Source: Struthio camelus | Lineage: Eukaryota > Chordata > Aves > Struthioniformes > Struthionidae | NCBI RefSeq assembly: GCF_040807025.1 | Contig: NC_090967.1 | Coordinates: 3,408,001 to 3,472,000, forward strand | Length of the DNA: 64,000 nt | Direction of reading: 5' to 3' | Shown here: in pieces, positions 33,526-44,382 of the stretch | Layout: every line of letters begins with the position of its first letter | Numbering within the stretch: position 1 is the stretch's first letter | The notes under the pieces: model-generated | Seen by the model: only the letters and a program-made list of their open reading frames with translations | What the model was told of the DNA's origin: nothing | The model's database searches: none | Made by a program: the position numbers and the translations under genes

Positions 33526-35450
33526 GGAAACAGTCATTGTACAACAGAAAAACAGCTTCAATATACTTTCAGGGAGCCTGTACTCAATGCTCATTGGAAT
33601 AGGCCACTGAATTACAAAAAGCATAGTGAACAGAGTATGAAAAATGAACATTTGTCTACAAATCACCAGCAATTAATGCAGATCTCTAAAGTGGCTAGAA
33701 GTACCGTCTTCCCTTACTCCTGAAATCTAACCCAGTGTCCTAGCCCTGGTCTAGAAGTTGATCTAGCTAACCAAGTTATCGGGCCTGGGGCAGGCCCACA
33801 TAACTCTTCACAGCATTTGTCTTACATTCAGTTAAGAAATGTCATAGTTATTTCTTAAATAAGTGTTGGGCTTCTTTCTTGCTCACCCAACTGTTCCCCA
33901 TAACATCTAAATAAAATGCCCATTTTATATACAGTGAAGATGGCAGGTGCAAGACCTACCTTCTGAAAGGCTTGTAAAGAGAGGAAGCTAGTGATAGTAG
34001 TGGAAGGCACACAGTAGAAACCTGTGTTAGCTATTGAAGGTGGCTGGCAGCAACAGTCAACCTTGCTGTAGTGCCAGACTTTTGTTTGCTACAGAAGATC
34101 AAGCCTTGGCAAAATTCCTAGGGTTTTGCTTACAGAACAGTTGACGTTGCATATTGAAGCACTCGCTAAGACCAAAGTTTGGGAACTGAGTCAATTTAGA
34201 CATGGATGTCAGTGTTCTGCCTCTGAAACGGGCTGGAATGGGCTTGCACTTAAGCCTTTCCTTTCTGCAGTCCAGTTCATGTGCTGGTAAGCTAACGCTG
34301 AAGGCTGGACAGCTGTGATACCTCTGCTTCGATGTGGGCACCCATGGCTGCGCTGTTCAACCAGAACTGCTGAGGAGGAAATACAATACGCTGCCATGTA
34401 ATGCTGATTATCTTGTTGCTGAGAGCCTAAAGCATGTCTATCACCCTGGCACTTGTAAGGCCTCTTCAGTGACTAGACAGACAAGTGTTGTGTGTTTTTT
34501 TTTTTTTTTAAATCACAGTAAGCAAGGCTGCTGCGTACCCCACCAGCAAGTCAGAAACGTGTCGCACCACTGAGGTAAAGCGGAGTAGGCTCATGAGGAT
34601 GAAAATGCACTTTAAAGTCATCTGAGGACACTAATTCCCTGAAGCACAAGCTCCGATATGTTCCTGCTTCTAATCCCTTATTGCTGCTTCCACTAGAGTT
34701 GCCATCTGTCACCAAAAATGGCCTATTTTCTGCTTCCAACCTCTCAGGTCCTCAGTTTATTATGCAGGACAGCTGTCCCTCTGCTCAGTTTGGTAATGGC
34801 TGGAATAAGCACCTGGAACCGCTGCAGGGAAAGGGAATATCTGGGCAGAGCAAGGAAAAATCTTGGCCTTGAGGTTAAAAAATAAAGCATCAGTGACATC
34901 TGCCACTCTCCTAGTACTCAACAGTGTGAGGTAAAGAAGGAAGGCCAGGCCACTAAAGCGTGCAAGTGCAGGCTCTTGTTCCTGCATTAATTCCCCATTA
35001 CAGAGACTCAAAACTCACCCCACAAATCTGGCTCACACACAGGCTGCTCTAACTCGTCTCGCTTGCCACATGCTGTGTAACTGCAGAGCAGCCTTCTGGC
35101 TAGCCGGGCAGAAAAAAGCTGAAAGCTGCAAAACCCTAGTGCTCAGGTCAAAGGTGAGTGTTTCCACAGGTTAACAGAAGCCTCTTGCTGCAGTCTCCTG
35201 CCCGAGGGGTGAGTGACGCTCTGTCTGTCATCACCTGCATGAAAAACGTTACCTGGGAGCTTCCACGTGGATATTTTTTTTTTTTTTTTTGAGGGAATGC
35301 CTCTATTTCCACGGGTTGCAGCACTCAACTGCACCCTCTGCTACTACAGAAGCCACTTCTTGGCTTGGTGGGACTGTCCTGGTGGCAGTCAGGAAGCTGG
35401 GTCTCTTGAAGCCAGCTCTGCATAGGTGTGTGTGGGGAGGTGGCTTTCTG

Positions 35451-35472
35451 CCCCCCCCCCCCCCCCCCCCCC
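35451..35472. repeat. C22 homopolymer (G22 in the PLEKHJ1 transcript)
   Basis: There are 22 uninterrupted C on the plus strand. A second C13 run lies at 36784-36796. Both are in the PLEKHJ1 3'UTR, where the RNA would carry G runs. Confidence 0.95.
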
Positions 35473-36843
35473 AAAATCTGGCTACCATGCTCCTTCCTGC
35501 AGTCACAGCAATGGCTGAAGGTGCAGAGCTTCCAGGAGAGTCGCTGTTCCTTAACGCTTATCATTTCATTACAGGTGTCCCAGGGAAGGCAGCACTCGGG
35601 AGAGCCAGTGTAGCTCTCTGTGACCTTGGCGTGTGCAGTTGTTCTGGTCTTTCCCTCTGCAGGCTCACAAAAGGGTGTAAAGCTGCAGAAAGGGCTCAGG
35701 GAATGGCATGTTAATGCACAGATGTCAAAGGCTCCCTGGGCTTAACCACAGTTCTGCATTCACTGAAGCGCATACATGAAGCAAAAGTGCACGTAGCAGT
35801 TCCTGTCTTTACAAACCTCTTTGTCTGGCTTTCCTCCCTGGGAAGCTAAGTAACTGCACAGCTTAGCCCAGCCCACAGTATTGCAGAGGGAAGCAGGATC
35901 ATGAGACACAGAGCTTTCAGACCACTCTTCTTTCCCTAGTGCTTTGCAGCCAGACAGCCTCACTCGCCGTATGCATTTGTGAGTGCACTCTAGCTGAAAG
36001 CTGTAGTGTGGGCTGGCCCTGGGGCCAAGCTTCATCAAGCCTCAAGGAATTAGCACCACCTGCCCAGAGAAGAAAGGCGTTAAGAAAAAAAAAAAAAAAA
36101 AAAGCCACTCTCCAGAGGCAGGTGCTAGTGACTGCACAGACACTGCTGCCTTGACACAGGGGAGGTGATGCCCCTTCCCTGTCAGTGGAGCTGTGGCTGA
36201 ACTGCCAGGGTGGACCTGCGTTAGTGGAAGGCTGCCCGCTCCTCCTTGCTTAGTGCCCCCCCTCCCCAGCCTTCAGACTCTGCTAGCACAGTCTCAGCAA
36301 CCCAAATGGCTTCGTAATGAGCAAGAAAGGGCACAAGGAGGTTGCTGGACGAGCCAGAGACGGAACTGCCAGAGCCAGAAGAGCTGAGTAAACCATTGCA
36401 GAAGGGGGACAAGAATGAAGAGGGAAGCAGGCCCTTGCTGGAGGACAGCAGATGCTGGGGACTCTCTTCAGTCCCTGCCTCCTCTGCTCTTGCTAGCAGT
36501 GGGGGCTGTTTTACTCCCACAGCTACAGCAGTGCAAGCAGGGAGCACCTGTGGAGGTGTCAGTGAAGCCACTAGTCAAACTCATAGTTTTGGTACACAGT
36601 GAGCAGTTAAGACTCTGGCTGCCTGCACCACTGGGGCAGATCAGGGGCACCAGAAGTGGGAATGTGCAATGAACTCCCTTAAAAATCATACAAAATTATT
36701 TGGCTAATAAATTAAAAAGTCACTTGGTCACCACTGTGGGAAAATGTTGCTGTTCCTCCCTGAGGGAGCTTGGGTTTGACCCACCCCCCCCCCCCCAAAT
36801 CTTCTGGCTGTGGCCAGAAGCCAGTTCAGCCCGAGCAAGGGGG

Positions 36844-39800
36844 TTATTGCTTGCGTGTTCCCAGCTGGAAGCGGGCTTCCTCGGAGATCCCATACTGCTC
36901 CAGGGGGTCCTGCAGCAAGAGCACAGGCAAGGGCATCAACAAAACGCGGACAAGCAGGCAGATCAGTAGAACTGTCTCTTTATCAGTCCACAGTCCAGCA
37001 CATAGGCTATGCTGTGAGATGACTACAGGGGCTGGTGCTGATTCCAGCTGTGCGCTGGATTTAGTCCAGCCTAGCACCTGTCTGGGCTGGCTGCTGGTTG
37101 CTAGTGCAGAATGTCATGCAGCTCTCAGGAAGGACGCAGCTGAAAACCATTGTTCACACGCTCTACTCATTCCACCCTGGCACAGGTGCTGATGGCTGAG
37201 ACTCAGCCACCTCTGTCACCTCAAGGTGGCCAGGAGCAGGCCACCTAGCAGAGGTGTGAGCAGCACCTCATCCCAAGCACACCCTGATCTTGCCAGGGCC
37301 AGGTCTGCCTGTGAGCTCCTGCAGGGGCTTAGTGGCACTCAGGGCTAGGCCAGGGCAGGCCTGTCTGACTGCAAACCCCAGGCCACTCTGCCCTGCGCTT
37401 AGAACGTACAAGGGCTTGAGCCGAGCACTGCGCTCAGAGACAGCCCCACGCATGTGCCCCAGCTGGACGCAGGCTACTCAGCAGAGGAAGACTCTCAGGT
37501 TGCTGGGCTCAACCAGCTGTTGAGATCATGGCTTTAAGAACTGACTCACTAAGGGATCTCTTGCCTACACAGAGCAGCAAACTCCCTTGTGTAGGACAGG
37601 TGGCAGCAACACTGAGATCACCAGCCACCGCTCCAGGCCAAATCCATAGGTCTGTGCCTAAAAAGCCAACCACAAGGTACTCACCTTCCCTGTCATTTTC
37701 TGGATCTCATTCCGGTAGAATATCAAACTTCTCCTCATGAACTCATAGCTGTAAGACAGGAACAGACCATGCAGCAGCAGGATGAGCAGAAAAGGATGTG
37801 AGGAAGTTTCAGATGCTATTTACAGCTGAAGGGAAGCTTGCTCGGGAGGAGATAACCACTTTCCTCCCTGAGTTCACCACAAGCCACTCTCAGAATACAA
37901 ACAGCACAGAGCTGCACGACACAGAGAGCACAACATAGACCTTGCTGTAGTGGCCCAGCCTACCTGGCTCGCTTGAGTGCCTCAATCCACTCCTGACACT
38001 GCTCTTCACTGTCACATTCAAAGCAGTATTTCCTCTCCGGCTCCTCAATGAAACCTGCAGGGATAAGGAATAAGAAAGGTCCTGGCAGAGCCACCTGCAT
38101 TCCATTGTCTCCCTCCACAGCACAAGTCAGACTGTGTCAGGCTGCAGTTAGCATCTCTGTTCACCTAAGATGGCCCGTGAACAAGCTGGTACTCCAGGTC
38201 TCCTTCTCATACCACTGTTCCCTCTAGGTTTCCCTAGAGGGCTTGGGCTCATGCTCACTCCCTATCCTCTAAGGGCAAAGGCCCAGCAAAGGCCTAAGCT
38301 TGCCACTGCGCGCTTAAAAGTCCAGCTCAGGAAGTGGCTTGCTCTGGGCAGCTGTTAGGAAGGCACTGGAAAAAGCAGACATGTTGCTACAGCTACTCAG
38401 CTGCCCCAGACCTTCCCCTGCTTGGCTGCTTATACATAAATGCCCTTCCCCATACCGCTATGCTAAAGCGGTATGGGGGACAGGGTGGCCCAGAGGTGCC
38501 TTGGATACCCAGAGCACCTCGTACTGTTACAATCCCTTTGCACTCTTCTTGCCTGAAAAAAAGGTGACACCAGCTCCAGAGGCACTTCTGTGCAGCACCT
38601 CCCAGGCGGCCTGGAGCAGCTGCCTGCAGCGTATGTCAGTGGAGAGGAAAGAGCAGCTTCTCAAACTGAGAGTGACAGCTGGGAATTGAATCTGGATGAG
38701 CATGGCCAGATCCAGGACTGAAATTCCCTCAGCCTCCTTGCAAACAGTCACCTAAGATTTAGTAACCAAATGGAAAATGGCCTCGAGGAAATGATTTTGA
38801 TATACGCAAAGGGCAGCCATCTGAGGAATTAAAAATCACACTCAGAGAAGGCACTGACCTGTCTTTTTGCTGGAGGCTTATGGGAATTTGGTGGTGCGCA
38901 CAGTGGAAAGCAAGTCCCTGTGCAACTCCAGTTCTTTACAAAGACAGAATCAGGACATCTAATTAATTACGTTGTTCCCAAAGATCTGCACTGTATTACA
39001 CAATTCACAGAAATCTAGGCTGCTGCTGAGAAGTAACTGGGTCAGACTGCATCATACACCTCAGGGCTCCCGTATGGGGACGCAACCCGACTCCAAATGC
39101 GATCGCTTTTAACACTTTTCTCAGGAAACCTCATTCACTAGGGCTTTTGACAGTCCTAAAGCCCTGGTAATTCCAAGCGTGGTGCCTAGACAGGTTGGTA
39201 TGTTCAGGCTGTCTCCAGGATCCTTTGGAGACAGTGAGAACGTGGTCCCTCCCGGCTGGAAGAGAAGACAAGGCTCTGCACAGAAAAGCAGCTGTGCCTG
39301 ACAGCCAGGCCAAAAGATATGGGGATGGCCTTGGAGAAACATCCTGTTATTTTTGCCACATACCTCTTGCACAATGATTAGTTGTTGGATGAAAGGCTGC
39401 TTACAAAGGACGACACACCATGAGCCAGCTGGAGTCATGGCTATCAACACAAGGACAAACAGTGTGGCGGGAGGACTGGTGCTAGATTAGTCTGACAGAT
39501 GGTTTATCTGAGGCTCACTTTTTTTGATAAAAATGTAATAGCACAGAAGCAGCAATCTGTCAATACCAAACCCTCCTAGAGAGGGATTTCCACAAGCACT
39601 AAGCCATAGCCAGTGTGTTTTTACAGCTTCTTTCCTCACAGGCAGCTGTGCAAATCACACACACTGACGATTTCAGCCAGCAATGAAATACCACCGTCTC
39701 GGGAATGGCAACATCACAGTAACAACTGGCAGCTGACAAAGAGAGGGGCTGAGGAACACTAGGCCCAGTGTAACCAGAGAAACACAGGGAAAAGCGGGAA

Positions 39801-42800
39801 CTAAGTAGCAAAACATTTTCTTTTATATAGTATTTTTAATTGCATAAGGGAAACACAAACGGCATCTATATGCAGAACTCACTGATTGAGAAGACGTTCT
39901 CCTCCTCTTTGGTGATTCTGCAGTGCTCCAGCAGCAGAGCTCCGATGGGCTAGAAAAAGACCAGGAGAGAGGGTTTAAACACATGTTGTCCAGCCAGTGC
40001 TACAGGCATGGATCACTAGGGGAGAGTGACCAGATTCATTTTAACCCAGGAGGGGTTATAGGGGAAACCTATCAGAGGAACTGTATTTCCAGGAGATCTT
40101 TGCATATTCTGCACTAACTGCAGTAAAAAACAGAAAATCAAAACCAAACAAGTTATGCCAGTGTAGCAAGTTCCTGACCTTCAGCTGATGCTGGAATAAA
40201 CGTGCATACTCACAGCCTCATTCCTTTGCGGAAAAAAAAAGATTTGCTCAACAAACTGTGAAGACAGCTTGAAACATGCGAGATATACATGTATACATAT
40301 GCTTTGCTCACATAGTTCTGAACCCACAGAATTTTGCTACTGACTTTTAAGTTTCAAAACTTGATGCGGCTTTTAAGGTAATTTAGTCTACAATTAAAGG
40401 AACGTTCAGTGTTCTTCTAAGCAACCGATTTGTGTCTGCTGACATGCTTCATTTTACTAGTCTTATTTTTAACTCTCTGTTTCTACTTCCTCAGATTCAG
40501 TCTGGGGGTTAGCATGCACTTCTGTGATGCACAGACAGTGACAGAGTTTACTCTCTAGCTCAACAGATCAAATTAAGATGAAATATTTCAGAGGGCACAG
40601 AGAAAGACTAACAAAATTCCACATTTAACTTTGTAAGGGCAGGCTCAAAGCTTTGCAAGAGGCTAAGAACAGTGTGTTGATGAACTAGAACAGTTCAGGA
40701 TAAACAGACAAACGGCAGGTACTATTTGCCACCCAGTGCACGCTGAGCAAGGACATGAGAACCAAGGAGTGATAGAAGCCATAAACAAAAGCAAACCACA
40801 AGTGAATTCTTTTGTCCAACCTAAACAAAACGGAAGAGACAAATAAAGCAGCAAAGAAGATACCGAAAAATCTGTTTAAAATATGTATTTCTGGCATGAC
40901 AGTTTTACTTTAGCACTAATCACCTGCCAAATTACTTTTGATCCATTCAATAACATCCTCTGCCTTCCATCAAAACCCACAAAAATGCTTAAAAATAATA
41001 ATTGTCAGAACAGAAAACAGCAAAACTAGCTTTAGGTTGCAGTAAAGGAGACAGGCTGTAAGGAGTATCCTCCGACTCTCATAACAGAACGCTCACGTGG
41101 GAGTTACAGACGAATCTTTACATCTGTCTGCATGTCTACATACACACATACAAGAATGACTGCTCAGCTTTTGGCCATACCTAGAGTATTGTGATTGCAG
41201 CTTCAGTGGAAAAGTGATTAGTGACTGCAGTTCAGTAGGCAGGAGAAAAGAAATATCTTAAAATAAGAGCATAACCATTATCAGGGTTAAATTTTGTAAT
41301 GGACACAGTCTAAAAATGCCACATACCTCTTGCCAGCATGCACACAGCGTGTTTCTTCACACACGCTAAAAAGATTTCTTTTATACTCATTTTTCAACTA
41401 GAGACTCTTTAGCAACAGTTATTAAGGAATTCACTTAAAAACCATAATATCTCAGCAGTGGCAAAGCCAGAAACTGAAGCCAGATGTCTTATCCCTCATT
41501 CTACTTTTCTAGACCTAAACAGGGCCTCCGAATGCCAAAAATAATAATATTAACAGAGCATAACCATGCAAGTTTCTCAGGAACAGTGAGCACTGTATGT
41601 AAGCAATATTCCTGGTGTAGAAGAGAAGAAACAATGCTAATTCTTTTCCCAGGAGAGCATAATATAAACTTCCGCTCACAGTTTAACACGAAAAGCTGCA
41701 GCCCTACAACTAAACATTACAGATTCCATCTTTTGCAGTTTTGGGCAATGGTTATGTTTAAAAGACTCATTCCAGATGCATGCAAACAGTATCTGGATGT
41801 GGTTAGATGGCAGTGATTTCTTCTCACCCATAGGAGCTTTTACTGTTTTGATAGAAGAGCAAATGTGGGCTCACTGTTCTGGCTAGGGCAGCCTGTTACT
41901 GTACCAATTTACAAAGTACATAAAGTCAATTCACAGAGAAAAAAGCAGATTCCATACCTCCGCTTCATCTGTCCGGAAGTAGAAGAGAAAGTTGACAACA
42001 AGCTTCACAAGGCGTTTCTTTAACACTGCAAAGAAAAAGAGCATTCAGGTGGCAAGTCTGTGGGATGAAGCGTGTGAGCCAGCTGGCAACGGAAAGGAAA
42101 AGGGAAGCACATTCCATCTTTGCTAGCACCCAGCAACACGCTGATTCAACCAAGTCTAGGGGGAAGCTCCATTTTAATTTAAACCTTTGCCGCAGGAGCA
42201 TCCAATACTAAATCATGCTTGGCCCACTCAGGAAATGCACCGTCTCGATTTATCCCAGTGGGCTGCAAAAAGATGACAACAGAAGTGTCGCAGATTTCTC
42301 TAACACCTTCTGGCTGGACCGATCCCAAAGTACGGTGTCAGCTATATACGTGATACAGCCTCCTGCATGTGGCATCTCAAATCCAGGGAGAGACCCTGCC
42401 TGGAACTATCAGCACAAAAGTCACTTCTTGAGGATAAAGCCTGTCAGGTCCCTGCAGGTCCTCAGGAAGACAAAAAGCTCTGGGCAACAGCATTGATTTA
42501 ACATTTAACAGCAAGGAATATTGCAGCAGTATTTCAGCAAAGAGCCTCTTATTTTGACAGACACACTCAAAGCGTTGGGAGAGAGAAAGGAACGTATCTA
42601 CTTTCCACCCTGATGCCTCCTGCTTCCCTTAAATCCCTCCACATCTCTCCATCTGCATATCCCTCCAGTTCTCCTATCACCCAGTCCCACTTTCACGGCC
42701 TCTGCCAGCCACACTCTGCCCCAGCACGTCCAGTCCAGCCTCCTCGTCCTGCCACAGTACCTCCACCCCAGCCCGAGCCCCTCCAGTCCAGCACCCAGTC

Positions 42801-43371
42801 CTGCCCCGATGCTGCACCCCCAGTCCAAGCCCAAGATCTTCATTCCTGTTCCCCAGCCTTATACCCCCGCTCTACCTCCAGTCCAGCCCCCCAGTACTCC
42901 CAGTCTGGCCCTTGCCCTTTCCCCCCAGTACTCCCAGTCTGGCCCTTGTCCCTTCTCCCCAGCACTCCCAGTCCGGCCCTTGTCCCTTCCCCACCAGCAC
43001 TCCCAGTGCGGCCCTTGTCCCTTCCCCACCAGCACTCCCAGTGCGGCCCTTGTCCCTTCCCCCCAGCACTCCCAGTGCGGCCCTTGCCCCTTCCCCCCAG
43101 TACTCCCAGTGCGGCCCTTGCCCCTTCCCCCCAGCACTCCCAGTGCGGCCCTTGCCCCTTCCCCCCAGTACTCCCAGTGCGGCCCTTGTCCCTTCCCCCC
43201 AGTACTCCCAGTGCGGCCCTTGCCCCTTCCCCCAGTCCTCCCCGGCCCGCTGTCCCCGCCCGCCGGGCCCCCCTCACCGCTCCCCTTCTTGGGCACCCGC
43301 ATCAGGATCTCGGCCGCCTTCTCGGCGGGCTGCCGGGCCAGCGAGAGCAGCTCCCGCTCGTTGTAGCGCAT
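36844..43371 (-). CDS. PLEKHJ1: PLEKHJ1, pleckstrin homology domain-containing family J member 1, complete
   Basis: A small PH-domain protein with presumed phosphoinositide or membrane binding; its cellular role is poorly defined. Minus-strand exons: 43278-43371 (ATG at 43369-43371), 41958-42025, 39883-39949, 37964-38054, 37685-37748, 36844-36909. The sum is 450 nt, or 149 residues, the same length as human. Recognisable blocks: MRYNERELLSLARQPAEKAA, LKKRLVKLVVNFLFYFRTDE, PIGALLLEHCRI, SFIEEPERKYCFEC, EEQCQEWIEALKRASYEFMR and DPLEQYGISEEARFQL. The PH fold spans roughly residues 15-110 and ends with the conserved Trp helix. All boundaries are GT-AG with matching phase. It shares a divergent CpG-island promoter with SF3A2 and converges on DOT1L. 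Confidence 0.97.
38448..38478. repeat. Perfect 12-bp inverted repeat (hairpin) in a PLEKHJ1 intron
   Basis: The arms at 38448-38459 (CCCCATACCGCT) and 38467-38478 (AGCGGTATGGGG) are exact reverse complements around a 7-nt loop. They lie in the intron between exons 39883-39949 and 37964-38054. Confidence 0.9.
42893..43233. repeat. 34-bp minisatellite, about 10 tandem copies, in PLEKHJ1 intron 1
   Basis: Units begin at 42893, 42927, 42961, 42996, 43031, 43065, 43099, 43133, 43167 and 43201 with 33-35 bp spacing. Each reads about AGYACTCCCAGTGCGG then CCCTTGYCCCTTCCCCCC. Later copies are nearly identical; the first three carry CTGG or CCGG instead of GCGG, so homogenisation is greatest toward the promoter. 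The plus strand is C-rich, so the PLEKHJ1 transcript is G-rich. Degenerate related C-rich sequence extends upstream from about 42,610. Confidence 0.97.
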
Positions 43372-43960
43372 GGCGAGGCCCCGCCGCCCTCGGCCGCCGC
43401 CGCCGGGCGGCCCCGGCTCCCCTCGGCCCCGGCCCCGGCCCGGAACCGCTCCCGCCCGGAACCGCTCCCGCCCGGAACCGCTCCCGCCCGGCCCGGAACC
43501 GCTCGCGCCGCGCCGGAAGTCGCGCGCCGCGGGAAGAGGGGGGGGGCGGTGCGCGTGCGCGTGCGCGGAGCAGGGCGCGGGGCGCGGGCCGGTACGGGCC
43601 GGGCCGCGGGGGGGGGGGGGGTGCTCGGAGGGAGGGGTGGCCCGTCCTGGGGGTCAGACCCGTGCTGAGGGGCTGGGGGGGGGGGGAAAGGGGGACTTTG
43701 AGGGCTGCTCGGGGGGTGGGGGATTCGCGTGTGGAGCTGTGACCTTTGCTGCGGGGCCGGGGCGAGCGCGAGGGGCCTGTGACCCCTGCTCAGGGCGCGG
43801 GGGGGGGGGGGCGGCTCTGGGGCCTTCCTGGGGCTGCTGAGGCCGGGGCCTTGCTGAGGGGTTGGGGCCGGCGGGTGGCCCTGGCCTCCGCCGAGGGTTT
43901 GGGGGCTCAGCGGAGGAGGCTCTGCGGCTGTGCTGGTGCGTGTGTGGCGGGGGCGTGGGG
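43234..43960. promoter_or_regulatory. CpG-island divergent promoter of PLEKHJ1 (-) and SF3A2 (+)
   Basis: Very GC- and CpG-rich sequence separates the PLEKHJ1 ATG (43371) from the SF3A2 transcript. Visible elements: an ETS/GABP site CCGGAAGT (43513-43520), a GC box GGGGCGG (43543-43549) and an NRF1-like array of alternating GCGCGTGCGC (43550-43568). No TATA box is evident. Only about 180 bp lie between the PLEKHJ1 start codon and the NRF1-like site, so both genes probably initiate within 43,400-43,600. Transcription start sites are inferred. Confidence 0.8.
43439..43501. repeat. 16-bp tandem repeat of CCGGAACC units in the divergent promoter
   Basis: CCCGGAACCGCTCCCG begins at 43439, 43455 and 43471, and a fourth CCCGGAACCGCT follows at 43492 after a 5-bp insertion. 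Each unit carries a CCGGAA core, a possible weak ETS half-site, next to the perfect CCGGAAGT at 43513. Confidence 0.85.
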
Positions 43961-44382
43961 CAACTCAGCCTTGGACCCTTGATGGGGCTCTGGGGCTGTT
44001 CGTTATCGAGATGGAGGGATTGGGGGCACCTAGTGGGGCTCGTGTGTTGCTAGGGGAGCTGTAGGGCCTTGCTGGAGCCCAGCTGAATGCTTGGGGGAGG
44101 AATCCGTCTCTCCTTTTTGCTGAAGAAGGCGTTGAGGAGGTTGGAAGGTCTCTGGGCGGGTTATTTAGGGTTTAGATCGTTTTGGTTCTACTCAACACGC
44201 AGCTTGTTGAGTCAGCGCCCCAAGACCTACTGACTTTGAAATTGTGTTCTGTAGCGAGCTCTTAGCGAACGCTTTTACTGTGCCCATCTCCTTTTCTTAC
44301 TGGTGGGTCTAAATAGGAGAATGACGTCTAGGTTAGGAAAGGCATTAATTATCACCCATGTTGCTTTCCTTCATTTTTCCAG

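Larger units (their letters stand above)
33500..36843 (-). other. PLEKHJ1: PLEKHJ1 3'UTR (apparent, about 3.3 kb)
   Basis: This runs from the PLEKHJ1 stop down to the nearest convincing minus-strand AATAAA (plus-strand TTTATT at 33520-33525). It contains two long G tracts in the sense of the transcript: G22 (35451-35472) and G13 (36784-36796), plus a poly-T tract. Open frames inside it match no known protein. An earlier cryptic poly(A) site would make the true UTR shorter. Confidence 0.55.

Noticed and set aside
36221-36571. 116-codon minus-strand ORF in the PLEKHJ1 3'UTR
   Set aside because: It is Ser/Gly/Leu low-complexity with no homology recognised. It lies downstream of a complete PLEKHJ1 stop.
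42893-43233. CRISPR-like periodic array
   Set aside because: The repeats are contiguous with no unique spacers and the setting is a vertebrate intron, so it is a minisatellite.
42613-43742. Large overlapping ORFs on both strands (up to 351 codons) over the minisatellite
   Set aside because: They arise because the 34-bp unit lacks stops in several frames. There is no conserved protein and they lie in PLEKHJ1 intron 1 and the promoter.
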